Shown: one piece after another, positions 1-9,345 of the stretch
How the letters are laid out: each line of letters starts with the position of its first letter
Numbering within the stretch: the first letter of the stretch is position 1
From: Campylobacter sp. VBCF_01 NA2
GTDB lineage: Bacteria > Campylobacterota > Campylobacteria > Campylobacterales > Campylobacteraceae
Length of the DNA: 64,000 bases
Assembly (NCBI RefSeq): GCF_027797205.1
Contig: NZ_CP115607.1
Span: forward strand, 186,001-250,000
Direction of reading: 5' to 3'
Program-made: the position numbers and the translations under genes
Notes under the pieces: model-generated
What the model was told of the DNA's origin: nothing
Database searches by the model: none
The model's input: only the letters and a program-made list of their open reading frames with translations

Positions 1-107
1 TCCCCCTTACAAACCCCCAACCCCCGACGACGCTTTACAAGGTGGCTAAATTTAAAGCTTTGCTTTAAATTTAGCTGATTTTATTTAATTGAAATGCTTC
101 GCATTTC
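1..107. repeat. Copy of dispersed G-rich/hairpin repeat
   Basis: On the minus strand, positions 1-53 nearly match 34727-34780: both carry runs of five G separated by TT and TTTGTAA, then a CGTCGTCG-type stretch and a conserved GGTGGC junction. Next to it is a perfect 14-bp stem with a TTT loop (45-58 pairing with 62-75), and then a second hairpin (91-107, 7-bp stem, TTC loop). The element runs off the left edge, so its full length is unknown. It lies downstream of the minus-strand DUF411 gene and may also end that transcript. No gene is visible here. Confidence 0.75.
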
Positions 108-155
108 TTTGCAAAGATAGATTGAGTAAATTTTTGCCTTAAATTTCGCCAAATT

Positions 156-617
156 TTATTTGATTTTTTCCTTGCCTTTGTATGTGGCGACGACCTTTGT
201 GGTGCCATCTTTTTTGATTGCGATGACATCGTAAATCTCAGGCTCGGCGCCCACTTCCATACCAGGGCTTTCTAATGGCATGGCAGGAACTGCGATTCCT
301 ACAATATCGCTTGGTTTTTGATTTAGGATTATGCGGATTTCGCCTGCTGGGACATGGCCTTCGACGACATAGCCATCAATCAGCGCAGTGTGGCAGCTAG
401 CAAGCTCCAATGGGACTTTTTCATCGTATTTTTTTTGGATAAAAGCTTCATCGTCCAAGTAGATATGTTTGGTCTCAAAGCCATTTTCGCGCAGATAAGC
501 CGACCATTTGTGGCAGCACTCGCAGGTTAGGCCCTGATAAATTTCGATGAAATTACCAGCGTGCAAATTCGCGCAAAATGCGCCAAAAAGCGCTGTGGAG
601 AGTAAAATTTTATTCAT
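156..617 (-). CDS. DUF411 family periplasmic metal-binding protein
   Basis: A 153-residue exported protein of the DUF411 family, whose members are usually linked to copper handling; the exact reaction is unknown. Residues 1-20 look like a Sec signal peptide. The mature part opens with the family CxCC motif (C32, C34, C35), followed by the second conserved Cys-His (C75-H76) and a GxxVEGHVP stretch (about 82-90), so the likely metal ligands are all present. It is transcribed alone, with a TATAAT box about 30 bases upstream (649-654). The next gene upstream, a lipoprotein, has its own terminator hairpin, so the two are probably separate units. The family call is firm. Copper as the ligand is inference from the family. 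Confidence 0.85.
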   Translation of the reverse strand: MNKILLSTALFGAFCANLHAGNFIEIYQGLTCECCHKWSAYLRENGFETKHIYLDDEAFIQKKYDEKVPLELASCHTALIDGYVVEGHVPAGEIRIILNQKPSDIVGIAVPAMPLESPGMEVGAEPEIYDVIAIKKDGTTKVVATYKGKEKIK

Positions 618-648
618 TATAAATCCTTTGATTACAAAAATTGTGGCG

Positions 649-654
649 ATTATA
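649..654 (-). promoter_or_regulatory. -10 box for the DUF411 gene
   Basis: On the minus strand this reads TATAAT, 32 bases before the start codon at 617. No clear -35 box is seen, as is usual for Campylobacter promoters. Confidence 0.5.
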
Positions 655-680
655 TGAAAAAAGATTAAATTTTAAAAATT

Positions 681-700
681 CCTTGCCAAATTTGGCAAGG
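681..700 (-). terminator. Palindromic terminator after the lipoprotein gene
   Basis: A perfect 20-base palindrome (arms CCTTGCCAAA/TTTGGCAAGG) directly after the stop codon of the minus-strand lipoprotein gene, followed on that strand by a T-rich run. Confidence 0.6.
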
Positions 701-708
701 AAGGTGGA

Positions 709-1143
709 TTATAAGCATTTTGAGATTGCTGATGAGATCGCAGATTTAGGGACATAACCCTCAGAATCGCTAGTCAAAGAGACATCGCAACCTGGTTTGT
801 AGTTTTTCCAAGTGTAGATATTGCCGTTGTTTGCGGTAGTGCGGATAGAATCTGGCTGTTTATTCCACGCTGAAATTACTTGGTTGATATGAAAAGCATC
901 ACTTTTATCGACTACGGCATCGACTGTGCCTGCATCTGGTAGGTTTTCTTCGACCATTTCTACGGTGTCGTTTGAGACCTCTTGGACTTTGTCTGTCACG
1001 CCACTTATGCTTGGCTCATTTGCTGGGGCAGTGGTTTGAGAAGCGCTTTGAGTGCGTGCGCCGGTTGGTTGGTTGGCTATATTCCAGTTAGAACAGCCTG
1101 TGAAAATAGCGGATAAAAGGATTATCGCAGCTAATTTTTTCAT
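709..1143 (-). CDS. Small predicted lipoprotein of unknown function
   Basis: A 144-residue protein with a clear lipoprotein signal: a KK start, a hydrophobic stretch and a lipobox ending T-G-C (C17 would be lipidated). The middle (about 20-80) is rich in Ser, Thr, Ala and acidic residues and looks like a flexible spacer. The C-terminal 60 residues hold two cysteines (in the KPGCD region and the second-last residue) that could form a disulfide. I recognise no domain. It lies alone between the DUF411 gene and rplU, in the opposite direction to rplU, with a weak TACTAT -10 box at 1173-1178. The lipoprotein call is firm; the function is unknown. Confidence 0.75.
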   Translation of the reverse strand: MKKLAAIILLSAIFTGCSNWNIANQPTGARTQSASQTTAPANEPSISGVTDKVQEVSNDTVEMVEENLPDAGTVDAVVDKSDAFHINQVISAWNKQPDSIRTTANNGNIYTWKNYKPGCDVSLTSDSEGYVPKSAISSAISKCL

Positions 1144-1349
1144 CTAAATTCTCCTAAAATAAATTCAGGCTGATAGTATCACATTTATGTTTAGTTTAAA
1201 ATTAAAACTGCAAATATCTTAAATTTTATTATGCGTTTCAGTAGGAATTTATGAAATTTAAGATAAAATCCTAAGTTTATTACCAAATCGGGCTATTAAA
1301 TTTTGCAATGCAAATGCCCTTTTGGCTACCAAATTTTTAAGGAGCTTTG

Positions 1350-1658
1350 ATGTATGCAATCATCAAACACGGCGGCAAGCAATATAGAGTAGAGGAGGGA
1401 AACTACCTAAATCTAGATCATTTTGCAGCAGAGCCAAAAAGTAAAGTCGAACTTAGCGAAGTTTTAGCGCTAAATGACGGCGAGTTAAAGGTAGGTGCGC
1501 CATTTGTTAAGGGTGCAAAGGTGGTTTTAGAGGTCGTTACAGAGGGTAAAGACAAAAAAGTCGTAATCTACAAAAAACGCAGAAGAAAAGACTCAAAATT
1601 AAAACGCGGTTTCAGACGCCAATACACTCGCGTCAAAGTTGTCGCAATCAACGCATAA
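1350..1658 (+). CDS. rplU: 50S ribosomal protein L21
   Basis: L21 of the large ribosomal subunit, 102 residues. The N-terminus ([14 protein letters not shown]) is the family signature and the C-terminus is strongly basic, as expected for 23S rRNA contact. The ATG at 1350 is preferred over a TTG three bases earlier because it matches the family N-terminus and sits 7 bases after an AAGGAG site. rpmA follows after a 10-base gap and the pair ends in a shared hairpin terminator. A TAAAAT box around 1264-1269 may be the promoter. Confidence 0.97.
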   Translation: MYAIIKHGGKQYRVEEGNYLNLDHFAAEPKSKVELSEVLALNDGELKVGAPFVKGAKVVLEVVTEGKDKKVVIYKKRRRKDSKLKRGFRRQYTRVKVVAINA

Positions 1659-1668
1659 AGGATAGCTA

Positions 1669-1926
1669 ATGGCACACAAAAAAGGTCAAGGTTCAACCCA
1701 AAATAACCGTGATAGTATCGGACGCCGCTTAGGTGTGAAAAAATTCGGTGGCGAGTTTGTTAGAGCTGGCAATATCATCATCCGCCAAAGAGGCACTGCA
1801 ACTCACCCAGGTAGCAATGTAGGTCTTGGCAACGATCACACAATCTTCGCTCTAATCGACGGCGTAGTAAAATTCGAGCGCAAAGACAAAAATCGCAAAC
1901 AAGTATCAGTTTATCCTGTTGCGTAA
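1669..1926 (+). CDS. rpmA: 50S ribosomal protein L27
   Basis: L27, 85 residues, a large-subunit protein whose N-terminus reaches the peptidyl-transferase centre. The start [10 protein letters not shown] and the [12 protein letters not shown] block are family hallmarks. It begins directly with the mature-type MAHKK sequence, so there is no Firmicutes-style cleaved N-terminal extension. It is co-transcribed with rplU and followed within a few bases by a strong terminator, which separates it from obgE. Confidence 0.97.
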   Translation: MAHKKGQGSTQNNRDSIGRRLGVKKFGGEFVRAGNIIIRQRGTATHPGSNVGLGNDHTIFALIDGVVKFERKDKNRKQVSVYPVA

Positions 1927-1930
1927 TTTT

Positions 1931-1956
1931 AGGGGCTTTTCGCCCCTTTTCTTCTT
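1931..1956 (+). terminator. Rho-independent terminator of rplU-rpmA
   Basis: A GGGGC/GCCCC stem with a TTTTC loop, followed by a T-rich tail, five bases after the rpmA stop. Confidence 0.85.
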
Positions 1957-1995
1957 AAAATTTCCACTTTAAAAAGTATTTTTAACCGATTTGGC

Positions 1996-2001
1996 TATAA
2001 T
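1996..2001 (+). promoter_or_regulatory. -10 box for obgE operon
   Basis: GGC-TATAAT, 26 bases before the obgE start and downstream of the rpmA terminator. It probably drives obgE and the tightly packed genes after it. Confidence 0.55.
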
Positions 2002-2027
2002 TGCCGTTTTTAAATTTAAGGATTGTT

Positions 2028-3074
2028 ATGTTTATAGATAGTGCAAAATTTAGTGTAACTTCCGGCAAGGGCGGAGCAGGGTGCGTAAGTTTCAGACGCG
2101 AAAAATTTGTCATTTTAGGCGGACCTGACGGCGGAGACGGCGGAGCAGGTGGCGATGTATTTTTTAAAGTAGATAAAAACTCTCACACTCTTTCATTTTA
2201 TAAAGGCAAACGCGCTTTCAAAGCCCAAAATGGCGCGCCTGGCGAGGGTCGCAAGAAAACCGGCAAAAGTGGTGAAGATCTATATCTCATAGTGCCGCCT
2301 GGAACGGCGGTGTATGACGATGATAGTGGCGAGCTTTTGCTTGATTTGACGATTGACGGGCAAACGGAGCTGTTTTTAAAGGGCGGCAAAGGGGGCCTTG
2401 GAAATGTGCATTTCAAAAACTCCGTAAATCAGCGCCCAGAATACGCCCAACCAGGGCTTCCTGGCGAGGCTAAAAATGTGCGATTAGAGCTAAAACTCAT
2501 CGCAGATGTCGGACTTGTAGGCTTCCCAAATGTCGGCAAATCCACGCTAATCTCTGTCGTTTCAAACGCCAAACCCGAAATCGCAAACTACGAATTCACC
2601 ACAATCACGCCAAAGCTTGGCATGGTTAGCGTAGATGAGTTTAGCAATTTCGTCATCGCTGATATCCCTGGTATCATCGAGGGGGCGAGCGACGGCAAGG
2701 GGCTTGGGCTAAAATTTTTGCGCCATATTGAGAGAACTAAAATTTTGCTTTTTATGCTTGATCTTGCAAATTATCGAAGCCTAGGCGAGCAATACCGCGC
2801 ACTTCGCGCCGAGCTTGAAAAATTCTCGCCAGATCTCGCAAAGCGCGCCTTTGCGATTGCGCTTACGAAATTTGACGCATGCGAAAATTTTGAGGAAAAA
2901 TGCGATGAATTTTTGCGCGAATTTGGTTTTGAAAAAAGACAAGATTACGAAATGTTTGGCAAGCTCGACGAGAGCAAACCAGCCTTTGTTATGGGGATTT
3001 CGAGCGTTGCGGGCGCAGGTATAAACGAACTAAAATTTGAGCTATTTAAACTTGTGAAAAAAGAGGAAAAATGA
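2028..3074 (+). CDS. obgE: Obg family GTPase
   Basis: A 348-residue ribosome-associated GTPase involved in 50S assembly and stress control. The glycine-rich Obg domain covers about residues 1-157 (GGxGGxG repeats). The G domain starts at a P-loop GFPNVGKST (about 163-172), with the G3 motif DIPG near 211 and the G4 TKFD motif near 288. I chose ATG 2028 (MFIDSAKF), which matches the family start and has an AAGGA site before it; a longer open frame to 2001 lacks support. It overlaps fmt by four bases (ATGA). In the C. jejuni order I recall, proB lies between obgE and fmt, but here it is absent. Confidence 0.96.
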   Translation: MFIDSAKFSVTSGKGGAGCVSFRREKFVILGGPDGGDGGAGGDVFFKVDKNSHTLSFYKGKRAFKAQNGAPGEGRKKTGKSGEDLYLIVPPGTAVYDDDSGELLLDLTIDGQTELFLKGGKGGLGNVHFKNSVNQRPEYAQPGLPGEAKNVRLELKLIADVGLVGFPNVGKSTLISVVSNAKPEIANYEFTTITPKLGMVSVDEFSNFVIADIPGIIEGASDGKGLGLKFLRHIERTKILLFMLDLANYRSLGEQYRALRAELEKFSPDLAKRAFAIALTKFDACENFEEKCDEFLREFGFEKRQDYEMFGKLDESKPAFVMGISSVAGAGINELKFELFKLVKKEEK

Positions 3075-3991
3075 AAATAGTTTTTATGGGCACGCCAGAG
3101 TATGCGACGACGATTTTAAGGGCATTGGCGGCTAAATTTGAGATTGTGGGGATATTTTGTCAGCCAGATCGCCCTGTGGGTAGAAAACAAATTTTAACCC
3201 CGCCAAGCGCGAAAATCTGGGCGCAGGAAAATTTGAAAAGCGTGCCGATTTTTCAGCCAAATAGATTGCGTGAGGGTGATAATGAGCGCATTATCAGGGA
3301 GCTTGCGCCCGATTTTATCGTCGTGGCAGCGTATGGTCAAATTTTGCCAAAAGGGATTTTAGAGATTGCGCCGTGTATAAATTTGCACGCTTCTATTTTG
3401 CCAAAATTCCGTGGCGCTAGCCCTATCCAAAGCGCGATTTTAGCGGGTGAAGCGCAAACTGGCGTAACGGCAATGCTCATGGACGAGGGGTTAGATACTG
3501 GCGATATGCTGGGTTTTGCCCGCACTTCGTGCGAGGGCAAAATGGCTAGCGAGCTTTTTAGTGAGCTTGGAGAGCTAGCGGCGGGGCTGATTGTCAAAGT
3601 TTTACAAAATTTTGCCCAAATTTCGCCGATTAAACAAAATTCCGCCCTTGCTTCGCATTGCAAAAAAATCCTTAAATCTGACGGCCTTGTGGATTTTAAT
3701 GAGAGTGCAAGCGAGATTTATAATAAATTTCGCGCCCTAACTCCGTGGCCTGGAATTTACACTGCCTCGGGGCTTAAAATTTTAAATTTAGAGTTAGCAC
3801 AGGATTTCAAAGACAAAGAATTTGATAAATTTGGCCAAATTTTAAGTATCCAAAAAGACGGATTTTGCCTTTCTTGCAAAAGAGGCGCGATTAAAATCAC
3901 AGCCTTGCAAGAACCAAGCAAAAAGCCCATAAGTGCGAGTGATTTTATAAATGGCAAACGCCTGGGCGTGGGCGAGTTTTTATGCAGATAG
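3071..3991 (+). CDS. fmt: Methionyl-tRNA formyltransferase
   Basis: Transfers a formyl group from 10-formyl-THF to Met-tRNA(fMet) for translation initiation. At 306 residues it is the usual length. The N-terminal Rossmann-like domain starts [12 protein letters not shown]. The catalytic Asn-His-Asp set is visible in [15 protein letters not shown] (about 104-116) and the DEGLDTGDM segment (about 138-146). The C-terminal OB-like domain follows from about 205. It overlaps obgE (ATGA) before it and birA by 10 bases after it, so translation is probably coupled. Confidence 0.96.
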   Translation: MKIVFMGTPEYATTILRALAAKFEIVGIFCQPDRPVGRKQILTPPSAKIWAQENLKSVPIFQPNRLREGDNERIIRELAPDFIVVAAYGQILPKGILEIAPCINLHASILPKFRGASPIQSAILAGEAQTGVTAMLMDEGLDTGDMLGFARTSCEGKMASELFSELGELAAGLIVKVLQNFAQISPIKQNSALASHCKKILKSDGLVDFNESASEIYNKFRALTPWPGIYTASGLKILNLELAQDFKDKEFDKFGQILSIQKDGFCLSCKRGAIKITALQEPSKKPISASDFINGKRLGVGEFLCR

Positions 3992-4617
3992 AATTTGCTG
4001 GGATTTTGCCCTCGACGCAAAGCGAATTAATCGAAAGATTGAAAAACGGAAGCATTCGCGCGCCATTTTGTTTAGTGGCGCAGGCGCAAAGTAGCGGTCT
4101 GGGCTCGCGCGGAAATAGCTGGGAGAGCCAGAGTGGAAATTTGGCGTTTTCGTTTTGCGTGGAGATTAGCGATTTGCCAAGCGATGTGCCACTTCAATCG
4201 TGCAGCATTTATTTTGCGATGATTATGCAAGAATTTCTTTCTTCTCTTGGTTCTGAAATTTGGCTTAAATGGCCAAACGATTTTTACATAAATGATCGCA
4301 AAATTGGCGGAATTTTGACAAATAAAATAAAAAATATCCTAGTTTGTGGCATAGGTATAAACCTAGTTAGCGCGCCCGAATTTGCGGGTATATTAGACAT
4401 AAAAATCACTCCAAAAGACGCTGTGGAGGGGTTTTTAAATTTATACAAAAATAAAATCTCGTGGAAGCAAATTTTTAGTAAATTTTCGTTACAATTTCGC
4501 CTGTCTCAAAATTTTTGCGCTCATATCGAGGGCGAAAAGGTCCCACTCTCGCAAGCGAGGCTTTGCGACGACGGGGCGATAATAATAAATAAAAAGAGGA
4601 TTTATAGTTTAAGATGA
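3982..4617 (+). CDS. birA: Biotin--[acetyl-CoA-carboxylase] ligase, catalytic domain only
   Basis: Attaches biotin to the carboxyl carrier protein of acetyl-CoA carboxylase. The 211 residues cover the catalytic domain: the biotinyl-AMP loop is GLGSRGNSW (about 39-47, a variant of GRGRxG) and the KWPND motif lies at about 95-99, followed by KIGGIL. There is no N-terminal helix-turn-helix, so unlike E. coli BirA this enzyme should not act as a biotin-operon repressor. The start lies inside fmt and the stop overlaps parA by four bases. Confidence 0.92.
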   Translation: MQIEFAGILPSTQSELIERLKNGSIRAPFCLVAQAQSSGLGSRGNSWESQSGNLAFSFCVEISDLPSDVPLQSCSIYFAMIMQEFLSSLGSEIWLKWPNDFYINDRKIGGILTNKIKNILVCGIGINLVSAPEFAGILDIKITPKDAVEGFLNLYKNKISWKQIFSKFSLQFRLSQNFCAHIEGEKVPLSQARLCDDGAIIINKKRIYSLR

Positions 4618-5396
4618 GCGAGATAATAACGATTGCAAACCAAAAAGGCGGTGTAGGTAAGACAACCACAGCGATAAATTTAAGCGCGTCGCTTGCGATG
4701 AAAAAAAAGCGAGTGCTTCTAATCGATGTCGATCCTCAGGCAAACGCCACGACTGGGCTTGGCTTTAACAGAAGCGATTTTGAGTTTAATATCTACCATG
4801 TCCTAACTGGTCGCAAAAAACTCTCCGAAGTCATACAAAAAACACAAATGGAGTATATGGATCTAGCCCCTTCAAATATCGGTTTGGTAGGTATCGAGCG
4901 CGAAAGTGCTGACGAGGCTGATTTCAAACTAATCCTAAAAAACAAAATCGAAGAGATAAAAGATATATATGATTATATCATTATTGATTCACCGCCTACG
5001 CTTGGCAGTATCACGGTAAATGCCCTAGCAGCTAGCAATAGCGTGATAATCCCGATTCAGTGCGAATTTTACGCATTAGAGGGTGTCGCACTCGTGCTAA
5101 ATACCATAAAAATCGTCAAACAAACCATAAATAAAAATTTGCAAATCAGGGGCTTTTTGCCGACAATGTATTCTGCGCAAAACAACCTTGCCAAGGAAAC
5201 CGTGGCGAATTTGCAAGAGTATTTTGGCGAAAAGCTATTTTACATCGGCAAGGACAAAAATCTTGTCGTAATCCCACGCAATGTAAAACTCGCCGAAAGC
5301 CCAAGCTTTGGCAAACCGGTAATTTTATATGATAAAAAATCGGCTGGTTCGCTAGCGTATCAGGATTTAGCAAAAGCAGTAATGGAGAAAAGATGA
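4614..5396 (+). CDS. parA: Chromosome partitioning ATPase ParA (Soj)
   Basis: A 260-residue deviant Walker ATPase for chromosome segregation. Its Walker A motif KGGVGKTTT lies at residues 10-18, with the signature lysine, and the Walker B-like stretch is YIIIDSPPTLG. It lacks an N-terminal DNA-binding extension, so it is the short chromosomal Soj type. It overlaps birA and parB by four bases each, forming one operon. No canonical parS palindrome was seen near it. Confidence 0.96.
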   Translation: MSEIITIANQKGGVGKTTTAINLSASLAMKKKRVLLIDVDPQANATTGLGFNRSDFEFNIYHVLTGRKKLSEVIQKTQMEYMDLAPSNIGLVGIERESADEADFKLILKNKIEEIKDIYDYIIIDSPPTLGSITVNALAASNSVIIPIQCEFYALEGVALVLNTIKIVKQTINKNLQIRGFLPTMYSAQNNLAKETVANLQEYFGEKLFYIGKDKNLVVIPRNVKLAESPSFGKPVILYDKKSAGSLAYQDLAKAVMEKR

Positions 5397-6259
5397 GCAA
5401 GGTCAAAAAAAGTGTGCTAGGACGGGGTTTAGGCAGTATTTTAGAAGATGTCGAAAAGGCATATACAAAAGAGCTAGAAGATGGACAATCTGAAAATTTA
5501 GTCATCGAAATCGATGTGGATAAAATTTCGCCAAATCCATATCAACCAAGGCTAAATTTCAACGAAGAAGCACTTCGCGAACTAAGCGAGAGTATCCTTA
5601 GACACGGCCTTATCCAGCCAATCGTAGTCATCGAAAAAAATGGCGCCTATGTCCTAATCGCCGGCGAGAGAAGACTAAGAGCAACCAAGCTAGCAGGTCT
5701 AGCTAAAATCAAAGCCGTCGTAGCGGACCTTGGTTCGCAAAACATGCGCGAACTAGCCCTAATCGAAAATATCCAAAGGGAGAATTTAAACCCAATCGAG
5801 CTAGCCAAATCATACCGCGAACTAATCGAAGAGTATAAAATCACACAAGAAGAGTTAGCCGATATCATCAAAAAATCCCGCACGCAAATCACAAACACTA
5901 TGCGTTTGCTAAATTTATCAGCCCCGCTCCAAGATGCTTTGCGCACGGAAAAAATCAGTCAAGGCCATGCCAAGGTCATCGTAGGTCTTAGCGAAGATGA
6001 GCAAATTTTGGTTTTAAATACAATCACTGGGCAAAAACTCAGCGTCAGAGAGACCGAGGATTTGATCAAAAAGCTAAAAAGCAAAGAAAATGTCAAAACT
6101 GCAAACAACCATAAAGAATTTCAAACCTTTAAGCCAGAACTTATGAAGCTGAAAGAAAAATTAAACAAATTTGGAAAAATCAGCGTGAAAGATAAGAAAA
6201 TTCTTATAGAATTTAGCGAAATTTCACAAATTTCAGACTTTATGAAACAAATAGGTTAA
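5393..6259 (+). CDS. parB: Chromosome partitioning protein ParB (Spo0J)
   Basis: ParB CTPase and parS-binding protein, 288 residues. It starts with the typical basic leader containing LGRGLGSIL, then the ParB/Srx domain (about 38-125) with the CTP-binding GERRLRA box near 90-96 and the ENIQRENLNPIE segment near 128. A helix-turn-helix follows (about 140-190) and a short C-terminal dimerisation part ends the protein. It overlaps parA by four bases and is separated from the ATP synthase genes by 71 bases. Confidence 0.96.
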   Translation: MSKVKKSVLGRGLGSILEDVEKAYTKELEDGQSENLVIEIDVDKISPNPYQPRLNFNEEALRELSESILRHGLIQPIVVIEKNGAYVLIAGERRLRATKLAGLAKIKAVVADLGSQNMRELALIENIQRENLNPIELAKSYRELIEEYKITQEELADIIKKSRTQITNTMRLLNLSAPLQDALRTEKISQGHAKVIVGLSEDEQILVLNTITGQKLSVRETEDLIKKLKSKENVKTANNHKEFQTFKPELMKLKEKLNKFGKISVKDKKILIEFSEISQISDFMKQIG

Positions 6260-6330
6260 AATTATATTAAATTTTAATCTTAATTATTGTAGTATCCCAA
6301 GTTTATATAAAATTTAGCCAAGGAGGTGTA

Positions 6331-6753
6331 ATGCTAGAAATTAGTGTATCTGCAATGCTGACGACAATCATTGTGTTTTTAGCTCTAATAGCATTTTTAA
6401 ATACCAAGCTTTACAAACCGCTTCTTGCGCACATGGAAGCGCGCGAAAAAGCGATTAGAGAAGATGAGGAAAATGCTAGAAAAAACGCACAAGATGTCGA
6501 TTCTAACAAAGCAGAGATAGCAAAGGTTCTTGACGCTGCGAGGGTCGAGGCAAGTAAAATTAAGCAAGAAGCGGTAGATAGCGCAAAAGAGGTTGCTAGC
6601 AAAGAAATTGCTGAGCAAAAAGCTAAATTAGAGGTCGATTTTGCGAAATTTAGCGAAAGCTTAAACGAGCAAAAAGCAAGCTTAAAAAGTGATTTGAGTG
6701 CGAAAATTCCTGATTTCAAAGACGAAATCAAATCTGCACTTTCAAAAATTTAA
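6331..6753 (+). CDS. atpF': ATP synthase F0 subunit b'
   Basis: The b'-type peripheral-stalk subunit, 140 residues. One N-terminal membrane helix (about 5-25) is followed by a long charged alanine-rich coiled coil. It carries a strong AAGGAGG site 6 bases before ATG. It is the first of seven ATP synthase genes (b', b, delta, alpha, gamma, beta, epsilon). Subunits a and c are not in this window, which agrees with their separate location in Campylobacter. Two b-type genes in tandem mean the stalk is probably a b/b' heterodimer. Confidence 0.93.
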   Translation: MLEISVSAMLTTIIVFLALIAFLNTKLYKPLLAHMEAREKAIREDEENARKNAQDVDSNKAEIAKVLDAARVEASKIKQEAVDSAKEVASKEIAEQKAKLEVDFAKFSESLNEQKASLKSDLSAKIPDFKDEIKSALSKI

Positions 6754-6762
6754 GGAGTCGGC

Positions 6763-7275
6763 GTGAAAAAATATCTAATTTTCCTTATTTTGCCACTTAT
6801 CTCGCTAGCTAGCGGACATGACGGCCCCAAAGACTACGATATAGTATGGAGAACGATAAATTTCGTATTGTTTTTCGGCATTTTATATTACCTTCTAAAA
6901 GGCCCTGCAAAAGACGCTTTCAAAGCCAGAATCGATAGTATCGCTAAACGCCTTGAAACAAATCAAAGAATTTTAAAAGAATCAAATGAGAAAAAAGAAC
7001 AAGCAAAAAAAGATTTAGAAGAGGCAAAAGCCCAAGGCGCATCTTTGATCGAAACTGCTAAAAAAGAGGCTGTTTTTGCGGCTGATAAAGTAAAAGCGAT
7101 GAGCGAGCAAGAGATTAAAAATTTAAACAAATCTTTCGCTGAGCAAAAAGATTTCGAAACACGCCGTATCGAAAAAGAGGTCGTAAATGAAATCTTAGAT
7201 GAGGTTTTTGCAAAAGATACTATGGAATTCAAGCAAGACAAGCTTCTTGATATTATTGAGAAAAAGGCTGTGTGA
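6763..7275 (+). CDS. atpF: ATP synthase F0 subunit b
   Basis: The b subunit of the peripheral stalk, 170 residues, starting with GTG 6 bases after an AAGGAG site. A signal-peptide-like hydrophobic stretch lies at residues 1-17, a feature I recall for epsilonproteobacterial b subunits. A membrane segment follows (about 30-48, FVLFFGILYYLL) and then a long coiled coil. The stop overlaps the atpH start (TGATG). Confidence 0.93.
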   Translation: MKKYLIFLILPLISLASGHDGPKDYDIVWRTINFVLFFGILYYLLKGPAKDAFKARIDSIAKRLETNQRILKESNEKKEQAKKDLEEAKAQGASLIETAKKEAVFAADKVKAMSEQEIKNLNKSFAEQKDFETRRIEKEVVNEILDEVFAKDTMEFKQDKLLDIIEKKAV

Positions 7276-7805
7276 TGATAGATAATACGGCGAAAAAATA
7301 TGTAAGCGCACTGATTAAAACTTATAAAAAAGACGAATTAGGCGCTGTTTTAGGCACATTGGAGACTATCTCATCTGCGTTTAAGGTTTCAAAATTTGGC
7401 GATATTATAAAATCTCCAACAATCAAAGACGCTGATAAAGTGAATTTAATACTTTCTTTTATCAAAGATCCAAGCGATAAAATCGTAAATTTCATCAAAT
7501 TTCTTGCCAAAAACAGAAGAATTGGTTTGATTCCTCAAATCACAGATGATTTGCGTAAAAATATCTCTGCTATGGATAACAAATTCCACGGCAAAATTTA
7601 CTCAAATCAAGATATCAGCGAGGATAAAATCAAGGATTTGCAAGGCAAAATTTCAAAGAAATTTAACGCTGAAATTTTACTTGAACTAGTCAAATGCGAC
7701 TACGAGGGTATCAAAATCGAGGTTGAAGATTTGGGATTTGAGATTAGTTTTTCAATCGATAGATTGAAACAAAAAATGAGTGAATATATTTTAAAAGCAA
7801 TTTAA
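7275..7805 (+). CDS. atpH: ATP synthase F1 subunit delta
   Basis: The delta subunit (OSCP-type), which joins the peripheral stalk to the top of the alpha3beta3 head; 176 residues. The N-terminal helical bundle covers about 1-105 and the C-terminal part contains the conserved segment GFEISFSIDRLKQKM. The start is the ATG at 7275, overlapping the atpF stop; a GTG three bases earlier is also in frame. It lies in the middle of the atp operon. Confidence 0.93.
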   Translation: MIDNTAKKYVSALIKTYKKDELGAVLGTLETISSAFKVSKFGDIIKSPTIKDADKVNLILSFIKDPSDKIVNFIKFLAKNRRIGLIPQITDDLRKNISAMDNKFHGKIYSNQDISEDKIKDLQGKISKKFNAEILLELVKCDYEGIKIEVEDLGFEISFSIDRLKQKMSEYILKAI

Positions 7806-7818
7806 TAAGGAGTAAAGT

Positions 7819-9333
7819 GTGGGTGCGAAAATTAAAGCAGACGAAATTAGTAGCATAATTAAAGAGCGAATTGAAAGCTTTGATCTTAGCGTTGATGTCG
7901 AAGAGACAGGTAAAGTCGTATCTGTCGCGGATGGCGTTGCTAATGTTTATGGCCTAAAAAATGTTATGGCTAATGAAATGGTTGAGTTCGAAAACGGCTC
8001 TCGCGGTATTGCGCTGAATTTGGAAGAAAGCAGTGTCGGTGTCGTTATTTTGGGCGATACAAGCGGTATTAATGAAGGAAGTAGCGCAAAAAGACTTGGC
8101 AAACTTTTGCGTGTTCCAGTAGGCGACGCGCTAATCGGACGCGTTGTAAATGCCCTTGGCGAGCCGATTGACGGCAAAGGCCCAATCGATACAAATACAA
8201 CAAGATTCGTTGAAGAAAAAGCAAAAGGCATTATGGCTAGAAAATCAGTTCATGAGCCACTTCAAACAGGTCTTAAAGCGATTGACGCCCTTGTTCCAAT
8301 CGGTAGAGGTCAAAGAGAGCTAATCATCGGCGATAGACAAACAGGTAAAACAACCGTTGCAGTTGATACTATCATCAACCAAAAAGGTCAAGATGTCGTT
8401 TGTATCTATGTCGCTATCGGTCAAAAACAATCAACCGTAGCGCAAGTCGTTAAAAAACTAGAAGAATACGGCGCTATGGAATACACTATCGTGGTTTCAG
8501 CTGGTGCTAGCGAGGCTGCTGCGCTTCAATACCTAGCCCCATATTCAGGCTGCACAATGGGTGAGTATTTCAGAGATAACTCACGCCATGCTTTGATTAT
8601 TTATGACGATTTAAGCAAACACGCTGTTGCATACCGCGAAATGTCATTGATTTTAAGAAGACCACCAGGTCGCGAGGCTTATCCGGGCGATGTTTTCTAT
8701 CTACACTCTCGCTTACTTGAAAGAGCTAGTAAGCTAAGTGATGCGCTAGGTGCTGGTAGCTTAACAGCGCTTCCTATTATCGAAACACAAGCAGGCGATG
8801 TTTCAGCATATATCCCTACAAATGTTATTTCGATTACTGATGGTCAAATTTTCCTTGAATCAGGTCTATTTAACTCAGGTATCCGCCCTGCGATCAATGT
8901 CGGTCTCTCAGTTAGCCGTGTCGGTGGTTCAGCACAAATCAAAGCGATTAAAAAAGTTTCAGGCACACTTCGCCTAGACCTTGCTCAATACCGCGAACTT
9001 CAAGCGTTTGCACAATTTGCAAGCGATTTGGACGAAAGCAGTAGAAAACAACTAGACCGCGGTCAAAGAATGGTTGAAATCTTAAAACAACCACCTTATA
9101 GCCCACTTCCAGTTGAAAATCAAATCGTCATTATTTTTGCAGGTAGCAAGGGATATTTAGACGATGTCGCACCAAGCGCAATCGGCAAATTTGAAGCTGA
9201 GCTTTATCCATTTATTGAGGCTAAATACCCTGAAATTTTCGAGCAAATCAGAACCAAAAAGACTTTGGAAAAAGATTTAGAAGAGAATTTGGCAAAAGCA
9301 TTAAATGACTTTAAAGCGACATTTTCGGCATAA
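7819..9333 (+). CDS. atpA: ATP synthase F1 subunit alpha
   Basis: The non-catalytic nucleotide-binding subunit of F1, 504 residues, normal length. The P-loop GDRQTGKT lies near 171-178, and the family signature [14 protein letters not shown] is in the C-terminal half. It starts with GTG at 7819, 8 bases after an AAGGAG site. Codon use and spacing match its neighbours, which suits a highly expressed operon. Confidence 0.98.
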   Translation: MGAKIKADEISSIIKERIESFDLSVDVEETGKVVSVADGVANVYGLKNVMANEMVEFENGSRGIALNLEESSVGVVILGDTSGINEGSSAKRLGKLLRVPVGDALIGRVVNALGEPIDGKGPIDTNTTRFVEEKAKGIMARKSVHEPLQTGLKAIDALVPIGRGQRELIIGDRQTGKTTVAVDTIINQKGQDVVCIYVAIGQKQSTVAQVVKKLEEYGAMEYTIVVSAGASEAAALQYLAPYSGCTMGEYFRDNSRHALIIYDDLSKHAVAYREMSLILRRPPGREAYPGDVFYLHSRLLERASKLSDALGAGSLTALPIIETQAGDVSAYIPTNVISITDGQIFLESGLFNSGIRPAINVGLSVSRVGGSAQIKAIKKVSGTLRLDLAQYRELQAFAQFASDLDESSRKQLDRGQRMVEILKQPPYSPLPVENQIVIIFAGSKGYLDDVAPSAIGKFEAELYPFIEAKYPEIFEQIRTKKTLEKDLEENLAKALNDFKATFSA

Positions 9334-9345
9334 TAAGGCTAAAAA

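Noticed and set aside
4614-6259. parS site near parAB
   Set aside because: No palindrome close to the TGTTTCACGTGAAACA consensus was seen; parS must be elsewhere or divergent.
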